Positions 7,793 through 16,403 of a stretch of DNA of 64,000 nt are shown here, one piece after another (the first letter of the stretch is position 1; each line of letters begins with the position of its first letter). A program made the position numbers and the translations under genes. A model generated the notes under the pieces. The model was not told the DNA's origin, made no database searches, and saw nothing but the letters and a program-made list of their open reading frames with translations. Source of the stretch: an uncultured Pelagibacteraceae bacterium (GTDB taxonomy: Bacteria > Pseudomonadota > Alphaproteobacteria > Pelagibacterales > Pelagibacteraceae); assembly GCA_902624315.1 (NCBI GenBank), contig CACNXC010000001.1, positions 124,001 to 188,000 of the forward strand, read 5' to 3'.

Positions 7793-8607
7793 TGTCATTA
7801 GTAGAAACTGATTGGCTCGAAAATAACAAAGACAAAGTAAAAATAATTGATTGCTCGTGGCACATGCCACAAACGAAAAGAAATGGTTTTGAAGAGTATA
7901 AAGCTCAACATATCCCAGAATCCATTTTTTTTGACCTAGATGATAATTCGGACAAAAATACAAATCTTCCACATATGTTAGTGAATAAAAATGAATGGGA
8001 AAAAATAGTCTCAAAGATGGGAATCAAAAATGAGGATATGATTATTATTTATGATAATTCTGATGTTGTGAGCTCATGTCGCTGTTGGTTTAATTTTATC
8101 TATTATGGTCATAATCCTAAATTAGTTCATGTTTTAAATGGGGGTTTAAAAAAATGGATGGAAGAAAAAAGAAAAGTAACAAATAATTTATCTAAAGTTA
8201 TGAAGTCAGACTACAAAAGTTTTGAAAATCAGGAATTAGTTAAAAACAAAGACTCAATTAATCAAAATATAGAAACCCAAAATTTTAGGGTTGTTGATGC
8301 TAGAAGCAAAGAAAGATTTGAAGGAAAGGTTCCTGAGCCTAGAGAGGGATTAAAAAGTGGAAGTATTAAAAATTCTGTGTGCATACCATTTGCCTCTTGT
8401 CTTAATCAGGATAGAACTTTTAGAAATAAACAAGAACTTGAAAAAATTTTTCAATCTTCCTTAAAAAACTTAAATGATAAAAATATTGTCTTTTCATGTG
8501 GATCTGGGGTAACCGCGTGTGTTTTGGCACTAGCTTATTCTTTAATAAATGATAAATATCGACCCTGTATTTATGATGGCTCTTGGGCTGAATACGGGTT
8601 AATTTAA
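7792..8607 (+). CDS. sseA: Thiosulfate/3-mercaptopyruvate sulfurtransferase, two-domain rhodanese
   Basis: Transfers a sulfane sulfur from 3-mercaptopyruvate or thiosulfate to an acceptor. Two rhodanese domains are visible: an inactive N-terminal one (about 1-125) and a catalytic C-terminal one (about 140-271) with the active loop CGSGVT, Cys236. The CGSGVT loop is the 3-mercaptopyruvate type (rhodanese proper has CRKGVT). The linker block GKVPEPREGLKSG and NSVCIPF are typical of SseA. Length 271 fits. It is translationally coupled to msrA and followed five bases later by the RND adaptor gene, suggesting one operon joining sulfur redox chemistry and efflux. Confidence 0.92.
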   Translation: MSLVETDWLENNKDKVKIIDCSWHMPQTKRNGFEEYKAQHIPESIFFDLDDNSDKNTNLPHMLVNKNEWEKIVSKMGIKNEDMIIIYDNSDVVSSCRCWFNFIYYGHNPKLVHVLNGGLKKWMEEKRKVTNNLSKVMKSDYKSFENQELVKNKDSINQNIETQNFRVVDARSKERFEGKVPEPREGLKSGSIKNSVCIPFASCLNQDRTFRNKQELEKIFQSSLKNLNDKNIVFSCGSGVTACVLALAYSLINDKYRPCIYDGSWAEYGLI

Positions 8608-8612
8608 AAAGA

Positions 8613-9482
8613 ATGAAAAGATCGACTAAAACTATATCAATTATTTTAATATTTTTTCTAATCATTGCGGCAGTAATTATTGGTAGAACAATGATTGGAA
8701 ATCATTTTAAAAAAAAATTCAGTAAAAGGCCCCCTCCAGGAATAATTGTCACCGAAGTGGTAAAAAAAGAATTTGCTGAAACAATAGAGACCTTTGGTAC
8801 TGCAATCTCAAAAAAATCTGAAACTTTCAAAATTAAAAAAGATGATCTTTTTGAAGATTTAAAATTGAAAGACTTTGTAAAAAAAGGAGATGTATTAATC
8901 AAGTTGAAAAGTGGAAATATTATAGCTCCATTTAGCGGAGTACTTGGTTATACTGGTCTTACGGAAGATATTCTTGTATCTAATAATATATTCATCATAA
9001 CATTAGATGATAATTCAACTATTTACTCAGACATTAAAATTCCAGAGAATTATTCGGCATCTATTAAAAAAGGTCTTCCAGTTGACGTAAAATTATCTAG
9101 TTTTAAAGATAAAACTTTTTCAGGTGAAGTTGATTTTGTATCAAGCAGGATTAACGCCGATACAAGAAGTATATTATCCAGAATTAAAGTGCAAAATAAT
9201 GATCTCGAACTAATCTCGGGATCTCTTTTAGAAGTAAGCGTTAAATTTAATCTTAGAAACTCATTAAGTGTACCTGATACAAGTGTGATGATTGAAGGCG
9301 ACAAATCCTATGTTTACAAAATAAATGGCGATAATGTTGCAAATAAAACTGAGGTTAAAACAGGTCTAAGAAGTAATAAAAACATCGAGGTAATTTCTGG
9401 ATTAAGTGAAGGGGAAATCATCGTCGCGGAAGGATTAAAAAAAGTAAGACCTAGAGGAAAAATAAAACCTATTACAAAATAA
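8613..9482 (+). CDS. RND efflux periplasmic adaptor (membrane fusion protein) lacking the alpha-hairpin
   Basis: Adaptor that links an RND pump to an outer-membrane channel. Residues about 7-28 form the inner-membrane anchor. The first half of the lipoyl (barrel-sandwich) domain ends at VKKGDVLIKL (89-98) and the second half starts almost at once with IIAPFSG (103-109). In typical adaptors 60-120 residues of coiled-coil hairpin lie between these halves; here only about four residues do. The beta-barrel domain (about 135-215) and the membrane-proximal domain (about 220-285, with VSGLSEGEIIVAEGLKKV-like ending) are present. At 289 residues it is well below the usual 350-420. It is immediately followed by its RND pump, with stop and start abutting. 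Confidence 0.88.
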   Translation: MKRSTKTISIILIFFLIIAAVIIGRTMIGNHFKKKFSKRPPPGIIVTEVVKKEFAETIETFGTAISKKSETFKIKKDDLFEDLKLKDFVKKGDVLIKLKSGNIIAPFSGVLGYTGLTEDILVSNNIFIITLDDNSTIYSDIKIPENYSASIKKGLPVDVKLSSFKDKTFSGEVDFVSSRINADTRSILSRIKVQNNDLELISGSLLEVSVKFNLRNSLSVPDTSVMIEGDKSYVYKINGDNVANKTEVKTGLRSNKNIEVISGLSEGEIIVAEGLKKVRPRGKIKPITK

Positions 9483-12400
9483 ATGTTTATTACTGAACTA
9501 AGCATAAAAAGACCAGCTGTTTCTTGGGTAATGTCTTTAATCTTAATTATTTTTGGTTTATTTGTCTTTTGGAAATTACCAGTTAGAGAATTACCAAATG
9601 GAATACAGCCGCCTGTAGTCCAAGTCCAAGTAGATTACAAATCTGCATCAGCATCAATTGTGGATCAAGAAGTTACTCAAGTCGTTGAAGATGTTATAGG
9701 AGGTGCTGAAGGTATAAAAAATATAGACTCAAAATCTGAGAATGGAAGAAGCACAATTAATGTAGAGTTTGATACTAGTATTGATTTAGATAATGCTGCA
9801 AATGACATTAGAGAGAGAGTTGCAAGAGTTGTAGATAATTTACCATCTGAGTCTGATCCTCCTCAAATATTAAAAAGGGCAGCTGGTTTTACTACGACTA
9901 TGTGGTTGTCCTTATCATCTGCAACTTGGAGCGATCTTGAACTAGGAGACTATGCAGAAAGATATTTAGTGGATCAGTTTTCTAGTATTAAAAATGTTGG
10001 AAGGATTCTTGTTGGTGGTCTAAGAGAATTAAGTATCAGAGTTTGGATAGATCCAATTAAACTTGCTGCAAATGATTTAACTATTAAGGAAGTCGAACTT
10101 GCAATGCGTGGAGAAAATGTAAGTCTTCCAGCTGGTACTCTTGAGGCAGATAATATTGACCTAACTTTAAATTTAGATAAATCATACAACGATATAAATT
10201 CGATAAAACAATTACCAATCAAAAAAACAAATAATAAAGTAATTTTGTTATCTGATGTTGCTAATATTGAATTTGGACCTGTTTCAGAGAAAACACTTTT
10301 TAAAGCCCAAGCAAAAGATCAGGTTAATTTAAGGACAGTGGGTATTGGTATTTATGCGAGAAGTGGAGCTTCAACAGTCGAACTTTCAAATGAAATCAAA
10401 AAAAAGATAGTAGAAGTTAAAAAATCTTTACCAAATGAATTAGATTTAAGAGTTTCATTTAATAGAGCAAACTACATAGAGGCTGCTATTGAAGAAGTAT
10501 ATAAAACTCTTTTAATCGCTTTTGTATTAGTAGTACTTATAATTTATTTATTTCTTGGGAATCTTAAAGCTGTAGTCGTTCCAGCAATTGCTCTTCCAGT
10601 AAGCTTAATAGCATCTTTTTTAGGTCTTTATATTTTTGGATTATCGATAAACATATTTGTTCTTTTAAGTTTTATTTTAGCGATTGGAATAATTACTGAT
10701 GACTCGGTGATTATGACTGATGCAATATATCGAAGAATTGAAAATGGAGAAACTCCACTAGTTGCTGCTTATAAAGGATCTAAACAAATTTCATTTGCAA
10801 TCATAGCAACAACATTAATTTTAGTAGCTGTATTTTTACCACTAATATTTATCGAGGGAATATCAGGAACATTATTTAGAGAAACAGCAATTGCATTATC
10901 ATTTTCAATAGTTGTCTCATCATTTGTTGCTCTTACTTTGTCGCCAATGCTCGCTAGTAAATTTTTAAATAAAAAGACTTCAAAGAGGATTTTGATTCAA
11001 AAATTTGAAAAAATATTTTTAGGATTTTCAAAATTCTATAGAGAGACTTTAGATGTAATTGCTCACAAAACAAAGTCAGTGGGTTCTTTTATCGTATTTA
11101 TAATTATTTGCTCTGTATTGTTGTTTAGTTTCTCTAAAAAAGAATTATTGCCAATGGAAGATCGTGGTGCTTATTTAATTATTGGAGCAACGGATGAAGG
11201 AAGCTCTTTTGAGTACACACAAGAACAAGCACAAAAAGTCGAAGCTAGATTAATTCCACTTTTACAAGCTGAAGATAGTCCATACTCAAGATTTATTATG
11301 AGAGTGCCTGGTTTTGGTGGTTCTGCAAACTCATATAATAGTTTTATCATAATTGCACTTTTAGATGACTGGAAAAATAGAAAAAAAGGACAACAAATCG
11401 TTTTAAGAGAGGCTATTGGAAAAATTGTTACATTACCTCAAGCTCTTGCATTTCCAATATCTCCACAGTCAATTAGGGTATCTAATTATAATAAGCCAGT
11501 ACAAATGGTTATCTATGGAAGTACCTATGAGGAACTTGAAGAAATTCAAAAAAGAGTGATTAGAAAATTAAGATCAAATAAGGGTCTCTCAAGAATTGAG
11601 TCTGACTACAATCGAAACAAACCTGAAGTAAAATTAGTAATTAATAAAAATAAAGCTAAAGATTTAGGTGTTTCAACAAAAGCAATAGGAGAAACACTTG
11701 AAACTCTTTATGGTGGAAAAAAAATTACAACTTTCAATAAATTAGGAAAAGAATACCCAATTGTAGTTCAGCAATATTTATCTGATAGAAGGAATAAAGA
11801 AGGAGTTTCAAAAATTTTTGTTCGCTCTGAAACAAATGGAAAACTAATTTCTTTGTCAAATTTAGTTAGTTTTAAAGAAGAGGGTTCAGCAAAACAACTT
11901 GCAAGATACAATAGACAACGAGCAGTCACGATATCTGCAAATATTAATGAAGGATACACTTTAACCGAGGCGATAAAATTCTTTGAGAGTATCATGGCAG
12001 ATTTGGCTCCAAAAAATCAAATTACTTGGAAAGGAAAATCCGAGGAAATTAAAGAAACTAGTAATGAATTATTTATAATTTTTGCTCTCGCATTGCTCAC
12101 AGCTTACTTGGTAATGGCAGCAACGTTTAATTCATTCATTCATCCATTCATTATAGTTTTAACAGTTCCTTTGGCAATTTTTGGTGGTTTAGTATTTATT
12201 TTATTTTTAAATAGTTCAGTTAATATTTTTTCTCAGATCGCCTTGATAATACTTATCGGTATATCAACTAAAAATAGTATTTTAATTGTTGATTATGCCA
12301 ATCGAATAAGGACCACAGGAAAAAGTATTGAATTAGCTGTGAAAGAGGCTTGTGCAGTAAGATTTAGGCCTATCATTATGACATCATTAAGTACAATGAT

Positions 12401-12611
12401 CGCAATGATACCTTTGGTTATAGGGAATATTGGCCCAGGTGCAGGTGAAGGATCAAGATTAGCTGTGGGAGCAACCATCTTGGGTGGTATGATAATTTCA
12501 ACTTTTTTCACATTATATGTTACTCCATCTATGTATTTAGCTTTAGCAAAAAACACCAAAAGAATTGATGTAATAGACCTGGAGTTAAAAAAAGAACTCT
12601 CTAAAAAATAA
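9483..12611 (+). CDS. RND-family efflux transporter permease (AcrB/MexB/MdtB-like)
   Basis: A proton-driven inner-membrane pump of the hydrophobe/amphiphile efflux group. 1042 residues match the family. The N terminus FITELSIKRPAVSWVMSLIL gives TM1; two large periplasmic loops follow TM1 and TM7. The proton-relay pair in TM4 is present (Asp406, Asp407 in IITDDSVIMTDA), as is the TM10 lysine (Lys930 in ISTKNSILIVDY). Substrate is unknown. The adaptor gene directly upstream has no coiled-coil hairpin, and no outer-membrane TolC gene is in the window. The last 11 bases overlap the convergent transglycosylase gene. Confidence 0.95.
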   Translation: MFITELSIKRPAVSWVMSLILIIFGLFVFWKLPVRELPNGIQPPVVQVQVDYKSASASIVDQEVTQVVEDVIGGAEGIKNIDSKSENGRSTINVEFDTSIDLDNAANDIRERVARVVDNLPSESDPPQILKRAAGFTTTMWLSLSSATWSDLELGDYAERYLVDQFSSIKNVGRILVGGLRELSIRVWIDPIKLAANDLTIKEVELAMRGENVSLPAGTLEADNIDLTLNLDKSYNDINSIKQLPIKKTNNKVILLSDVANIEFGPVSEKTLFKAQAKDQVNLRTVGIGIYARSGASTVELSNEIKKKIVEVKKSLPNELDLRVSFNRANYIEAAIEEVYKTLLIAFVLVVLIIYLFLGNLKAVVVPAIALPVSLIASFLGLYIFGLSINIFVLLSFILAIGIITDDSVIMTDAIYRRIENGETPLVAAYKGSKQISFAIIATTLILVAVFLPLIFIEGISGTLFRETAIALSFSIVVSSFVALTLSPMLASKFLNKKTSKRILIQKFEKIFLGFSKFYRETLDVIAHKTKSVGSFIVFIIICSVLLFSFSKKELLPMEDRGAYLIIGATDEGSSFEYTQEQAQKVEARLIPLLQAEDSPYSRFIMRVPGFGGSANSYNSFIIIALLDDWKNRKKGQQIVLREAIGKIVTLPQALAFPISPQSIRVSNYNKPVQMVIYGSTYEELEEIQKRVIRKLRSNKGLSRIESDYNRNKPEVKLVINKNKAKDLGVSTKAIGETLETLYGGKKITTFNKLGKEYPIVVQQYLSDRRNKEGVSKIFVRSETNGKLISLSNLVSFKEEGSAKQLARYNRQRAVTISANINEGYTLTEAIKFFESIMADLAPKNQITWKGKSEEIKETSNELFIIFALALLTAYLVMAATFNSFIHPFIIVLTVPLAIFGGLVFILFLNSSVNIFSQIALIILIGISTKNSILIVDYANRIRTTGKSIELAVKEACAVRFRPIIMTSLSTMIAMIPLVIGNIGPGAGEGSRLAVGATILGGMIISTFFTLYVTPSMYLALAKNTKRIDVIDLELKKELSKK

Positions 12612-13200
12612 TATATTTATTTTTATTTAAAGAATTGCTGCAACTCAATAATTGTTTTTTATAAATATTAGATTGTTTCTCAACTTTTTTAGCTAATCCA
12701 ATAACTTTTTTATTTTTTTTATAATGCTTAAAATTTCCCCAGCCCTCATGATAGGCCAAATATTGTTTAAAAGCGTCTTGTTTGGAAATTTTTAAAATTG
12801 TTTCTGATTTACTAGTATACCAACCAATGAAATCAACACTATCTTTAAATCTAGCTCTTGTTGCTAACTTATTTCCTGTTTCTTTTTTATATTGTTCCCA
12901 AGTCCCTTTTACTGCCTGAGAGTATCCAAATGAACTTGATGGGCGTTTGTAAGGGATTACTTTAAATATTTTTTGTCTAGCTGGCTTAGCTAACCAGTCA
13001 AAATCTGACTCCATTTTTATAATAGCTAATTGAATATAAATAGGAGTACCCCATTTTTGCTCTGTTTTTTTTGCATACTTGTACCAGAGATAACGCTCAT
13101 TAAATATTGAACAACTATTTGCAGTATTTGATGGAATTGATGAGCATCCTGTTAAGAAAAAAATAAATAATATAACAAATTTATTTTTTAGTGATCCCAT
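12601..13200 (-). CDS. Lytic transglycosylase-like (SLT) lipoprotein
   Basis: 199 residues with a lipoprotein signal (KFVILFIFFLTGCSS, lipobox LTGC, Cys19). The catalytic region shows IKMESDF, where Glu64 sits at the position of the lytic transglycosylase catalytic Glu, then SSSFGYSQAVKGTWEQYK (the GxxQ-type block) and AYHEGWGNF, matching the SLT/lysozyme-like fold. It would cleave MurNAc-GlcNAc bonds and release anhydro-muropeptides. It is anchored probably in the outer membrane. It overlaps the upstream VanZ-like gene by 20 bases and the convergent RND pump by 11, so its 3' end is embedded in another gene. Confidence 0.82.
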   Translation of the reverse strand: MGSLKNKFVILFIFFLTGCSSIPSNTANSCSIFNERYLWYKYAKKTEQKWGTPIYIQLAIIKMESDFDWLAKPARQKIFKVIPYKRPSSSFGYSQAVKGTWEQYKKETGNKLATRARFKDSVDFIGWYTSKSETILKISKQDAFKQYLAYHEGWGNFKHYKKNKKVIGLAKKVEKQSNIYKKQLLSCSNSLNKNKYIIF

Positions 13201-13579
13201 ATTTATTTATAAGACTCTTAACAAAAATTACAACTATCACCCCTAATAAATTTCCGAACAGATCTGACCACTGAAAACTCCTTTCAGGAATTAATATATG
13301 AAACACTTCTAATAAAACTGAAATTACTAAAAGATAATATAAAACTAGTTTTAATTTTTCTGAATTTAAAAAAGTTAAATATCCTAAAATAGTAATCAAT
13401 CCGAAAGCGTAAAAGTGGTTAGAGGATATTTGGAGAAAATCTGATGTAATTTGTGGTTGAACTTTACAATTATCAAAAAAAACACATCCTAATAAACTCC
13501 CAGGGAATAAATATAAGATGATTAATAATAAATTAATTACATAAAAAAATATTTTAAATTTTGAAAAAAAATTTATCAT
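13181..13579 (-). CDS. VanZ-like membrane protein
   Basis: 132 residues with four hydrophobic segments (about 8-28, 56-70, 75-95, 108-125). The C-terminal block LEVFHILIPERSFQWSDLFG followed by NLLGVIVV is the VanZ-like family hallmark (E-x-x-Q/H...R-x-x-x-x-D-x-x-x-N-x-x-G). VanZ proteins confer low teicoplanin resistance in enterococci, but for most bacterial members the role is unknown; an envelope role is possible. It overlaps the transglycosylase gene downstream by 20 bases, so the pair is likely co-transcribed. Confidence 0.82.
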   Translation of the reverse strand: MINFFSKFKIFFYVINLLLIILYLFPGSLLGCVFFDNCKVQPQITSDFLQISSNHFYAFGLITILGYLTFLNSEKLKLVLYYLLVISVLLEVFHILIPERSFQWSDLFGNLLGVIVVIFVKSLINKYGITKK

Positions 13580-13624
13580 TTAATTTGATAGTTTTATTTA
13601 TAAATTTAATTTAAATATAATTAT

Positions 13625-14338
13625 ATGAGTTTTTTAATATTAGTGAGGCATGGACAAAGTACTTGGAATTTAGAGAAAAAATTTACTGGTTGGGTTGATG
13701 TTGATTTGACCGAAAAAGGTATTTTGGAGGCAAAAAAAGCAGGATTTTTATTGAAAAACAAAAACATCAAAATTGATTTTTATTACACTTCTCTTCAATT
13801 AAGAGCGAATAATACTCTTAAAATAATTCAACAAGAATTAGATGATAAAAAAAATTTTACTAAAGCTTGGCAATTGAATGAGAGACATTACGGAGCACTA
13901 ACTGGTTTGAATAAAGTTGAAATGAGTAAAAAAATCGGCGAGGATAAAATTTATGAGTTTAGAAGATCATGGGATCTAAGACCAGATCCACTGAAAAAGG
14001 AAAGTCCATTTCATCCACTTAATATTGATACTTATAAACAAATTCCGAGAGAATTATTACCTGACACTGAGTCTTTAAAAGACACTTATGAAAGAGTTAT
14101 AAATTTTTTTGAAGAACACGTGAAAGAAAATTTAAAAAAAAATAATGTTTTAATATCTGCACACGGAAACTCTATTAGGGCTCTATGTAAGAATTTATTT
14201 AATTTAGATGATAAACAAATTTCTAATTTAGAAATACCCACTGGAAACCCTATGTTGATAGAATTTAGAGAAAATTTTACAATAACAAAATGTGAGTATC
14301 TTGATAAGGAAAGAGCTAAAGATCTTTTAGTTTTTTGA
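13625..14338 (+). CDS. gpmA: 2,3-bisphosphoglycerate-dependent phosphoglycerate mutase
   Basis: Interconverts 3- and 2-phosphoglycerate in glycolysis/gluconeogenesis. The phosphohistidine motif LVRHGQSTWN gives His9, followed by the dPGM block FTGWVDVDLTEKG. The catalytic acid lies in LNERHYGALTG, and the second histidine in ISAHGNSIRAL. The 237-residue length fits dPGM. Compared with the long E. coli enzyme (250) the C-terminal tail is short. It is monocistronic on the plus strand and its last 23 bases overlap the convergent murU-like gene. Confidence 0.95.
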   Translation: MSFLILVRHGQSTWNLEKKFTGWVDVDLTEKGILEAKKAGFLLKNKNIKIDFYYTSLQLRANNTLKIIQQELDDKKNFTKAWQLNERHYGALTGLNKVEMSKKIGEDKIYEFRRSWDLRPDPLKKESPFHPLNIDTYKQIPRELLPDTESLKDTYERVINFFEEHVKENLKKNNVLISAHGNSIRALCKNLFNLDDKQISNLEIPTGNPMLIEFRENFTITKCEYLDKERAKDLLVF

Positions 14339-15005
14339 AGACATCTAAATTTGTTAAATGATAAAATTTTTTTTTACTTTGAAAACCATTTAATTTATTT
14401 TCTCTTCGCAAATTATCCCATATTTTTGTAATAGAAAAATTTGAGACTCTATATTCTTTGAATAAACTTTTGTTCAGAATTTGACAACCAATATATATCA
14501 AATCGTTTTTTTCATTTTTTTTTATCAAATTATTTTCCAATGTGAAATCACCTAAAAAATTTTTATCAAAACTCAATTCTTTATTTGAAAGCAGGAGAAC
14601 ATTATTTAGTTTATTAGAAAAATAAAAATTTTGCATTTGAGTGATTTCATGAAGATAATCTTTGTGCCATAAAGTATCAGGATTAAAAATTATAAAATCG
14701 TTATCATCTGAATTATTGATCAAATTTAATATACCTCCACCTGTATTAAGTATCTCATTTTCCTCTTTGATTATTTGAATATTTATTGGAAACTTTTTAT
14801 TTTCAATAAATTTTGAGATTTGATCACCTAAATGAAATGTGTTAATAAATATTTTTTGAACACCCAATTTCAAAGTTAAATTTATGCAGACTTCTAACAT
14901 TGTTTTATCATTTAATTTCAAAAGAGGTTTAGGTGTCTTTAAAGTAAGAGGATTTAACCTCGATCCGAAGCCTGCGCATAATATCAAAGCTGTTTTAATT
15001 CTCAT
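14316..15005 (-). CDS. murU: Sugar-1-phosphate nucleotidyltransferase (MurU-like)
   Basis: The N-terminal signature ALILCAGFGSRLNPLTLKTP is the nucleotidyltransferase GxGxRxxPLTxxxPK loop. TGGGILN (nucleotide base contact) and FNPDTLWH (metal-binding Asp) follow in the right order. At 229 residues it matches MurU, the MurNAc-1-phosphate uridylyltransferase, rather than the longer GlmU or GDP-mannose enzymes. The decisive evidence is its partner: the start overlaps by four bases the stop of an AmgK-type sugar kinase, and AmgK-MurU is the anhMurK-independent recycling route that converts MurNAc to UDP-MurNAc. Substrate is inferred from that pairing. Confidence 0.85.
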   Translation of the reverse strand: MRIKTALILCAGFGSRLNPLTLKTPKPLLKLNDKTMLEVCINLTLKLGVQKIFINTFHLGDQISKFIENKKFPINIQIIKEENEILNTGGGILNLINNSDDNDFIIFNPDTLWHKDYLHEITQMQNFYFSNKLNNVLLLSNKELSFDKNFLGDFTLENNLIKKNEKNDLIYIGCQILNKSLFKEYRVSNFSITKIWDNLRRENKLNGFQSKKKFYHLTNLDVFKKLKDL

Positions 15006-15940
15006 TTAATCTTTTTAAAATTTTGACTTAATAAATTTTTCAAATCAATGAATGTCCGATTTTGATCAATTCGCATATTAATCAGTTGCCATGTATAAGG
15101 AATAAATCTTAAGTAGTTTTTTTTTCTATCCCTGAGTGCTAGGCGGGTAAATATTCCAATAATTTTAAGATTTCTTAAAACTGATAATATTTCAAAATCA
15201 TTCTTAAATTTTTTAATATCCAAGTTTTTTTGTTTTTTTATATAAAACTTAAAAATTTTCTCCTTAAAAGAGTAAGAAGTTTTTAGTCTCACGTCATCTA
15301 TTAAAGAAGCTAAATCATAAGCTTTGTTACCAATTAATGCGTCCTGACTATCAATAAGACCTATTTGGTTTTTAACTGACATTAAATTTGAAACATGAAA
15401 ATCTCTGTGGACGAAAATATTATCTTTTAATTCTAATTTCAAAGTTAATTCTTTAATGATCTTTTTAAATTTTTTACAGAATCTTTTTTTTCTTAATTTT
15501 GATAAATTATTTTTTGCATACCAATCACAAAATAAATTAGCTTCATTTATTAAAATCTTTTTATCATATTTTGGAATTATATAATTTTGATTTCTAAAAT
15601 TTTTTACTTTTCTATGTTTGATAGACTGTATTTGTATTAACAATTTAATTATTCGATTAAAATAGCTTAGTTTATTTTTGCCCTTTTTTTTTAATGTTTT
15701 GAAAACAGTTTCATTTCCAAAATCTTGTATTTCAATGAAATTTTTATCATATCTCTGGGTATATAATCGTGGTGCTAAAATTTTGTTCTTATTTAAAATC
15801 TTATTTATTGCATCATATGCAAGTAAATTTTTAAATTTTTCTTTTTTAGCATAAACAACGATAGAGGATTTACCATTTACTTTTTTTCTAAAAAAACTTC
15901 TAAAAGATGCATCTCCCTTTATTTTTATTAATTTTGGCAT
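15002..15940 (-). CDS. amgK: N-acetylmuramate/N-acetylglucosamine kinase (AmgK-like aminoglycoside phosphotransferase fold)
   Basis: 312 residues with the APH kinase fold. The N terminus GDASFRSFFR is typical of AmgK. The catalytic loop is HRDFHVSNLM (Asp180, Asn185) and the metal-binding loop is IGLIDSQDALIG (Asp197, Asp200), followed by DLASLIDD. AmgK phosphorylates the anomeric carbon of MurNAc/GlcNAc released from cell-wall turnover, feeding the next gene (MurU-like). It lies 13 bases after tsaE and overlaps murU by four bases. The tsaE-amgK-murU order is common in alphaproteobacteria. The protein is very Lys/Asn-rich, like its neighbours. Confidence 0.87.
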   Translation of the reverse strand: MPKLIKIKGDASFRSFFRKKVNGKSSIVVYAKKEKFKNLLAYDAINKILNKNKILAPRLYTQRYDKNFIEIQDFGNETVFKTLKKKGKNKLSYFNRIIKLLIQIQSIKHRKVKNFRNQNYIIPKYDKKILINEANLFCDWYAKNNLSKLRKKRFCKKFKKIIKELTLKLELKDNIFVHRDFHVSNLMSVKNQIGLIDSQDALIGNKAYDLASLIDDVRLKTSYSFKEKIFKFYIKKQKNLDIKKFKNDFEILSVLRNLKIIGIFTRLALRDRKKNYLRFIPYTWQLINMRIDQNRTFIDLKNLLSQNFKKIK

Positions 15941-15953
15941 TCAGGAATAGAAG

Positions 15954-16403
15954 CTATAAACCTTTAATTTGAACAGATCTAGTTTTGTGATCTTTTCCAT
16001 ACTCGAAAACTAATTCTATCAAATTTTTTGGTTTTTCTTTAATTATTTGTGGCCATTCTACTAAAGTAATTGTGTTTTTATTATCCTCAAATAAATCTAA
16101 ATTTTTAATTTCCTCAGTAGATTTTAATCTAAATAGATCATAATGATTTATCTTGAAATCATTTATTTGATACTCATTTAACAAATTAAAAGTGGGACTC
16201 GTAACTTCTGTTATCTCCAATTTATTAAGTTTTTGAAATTGATTAATAAGATATCTAATAAAAGTAGTTTTTCCTACCCCGATTTCACCATATAAAAAAA
16301 TAAAGCATCCAGGCTTGATTTTTTTTAAAAATGTACTGGCGAGTTCCTCTGTTTCTTTTTCTGAAGATAAATCTATTTTATCACTTTTAATAGCGGTAGG
16401 CAT
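15954..16403 (-). CDS. tsaE: tRNA threonylcarbamoyladenosine biosynthesis ATPase TsaE
   Basis: ATPase needed with TsaD/TsaB for the t6A37 modification of ANN-decoding tRNAs. The Walker A is [10 protein letters not shown] (about 38-47), and the family blocks [20 protein letters not shown] and LVEWPQII are all present. I chose the ATG at 16403 (149 residues). A longer reading from a GTG at 16433 adds ten residues and deepens the overlap with the upstream ahcY from 17 to 47 bases. Either way tsaE begins inside the end of ahcY, suggesting translational coupling. Confidence 0.92.
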   Translation of the reverse strand: MPTAIKSDKIDLSSEKETEELASTFLKKIKPGCFIFLYGEIGVGKTTFIRYLINQFQKLNKLEITEVTSPTFNLLNEYQINDFKINHYDLFRLKSTEEIKNLDLFEDNKNTITLVEWPQIIKEKPKNLIELVFEYGKDHKTRSVQIKGL

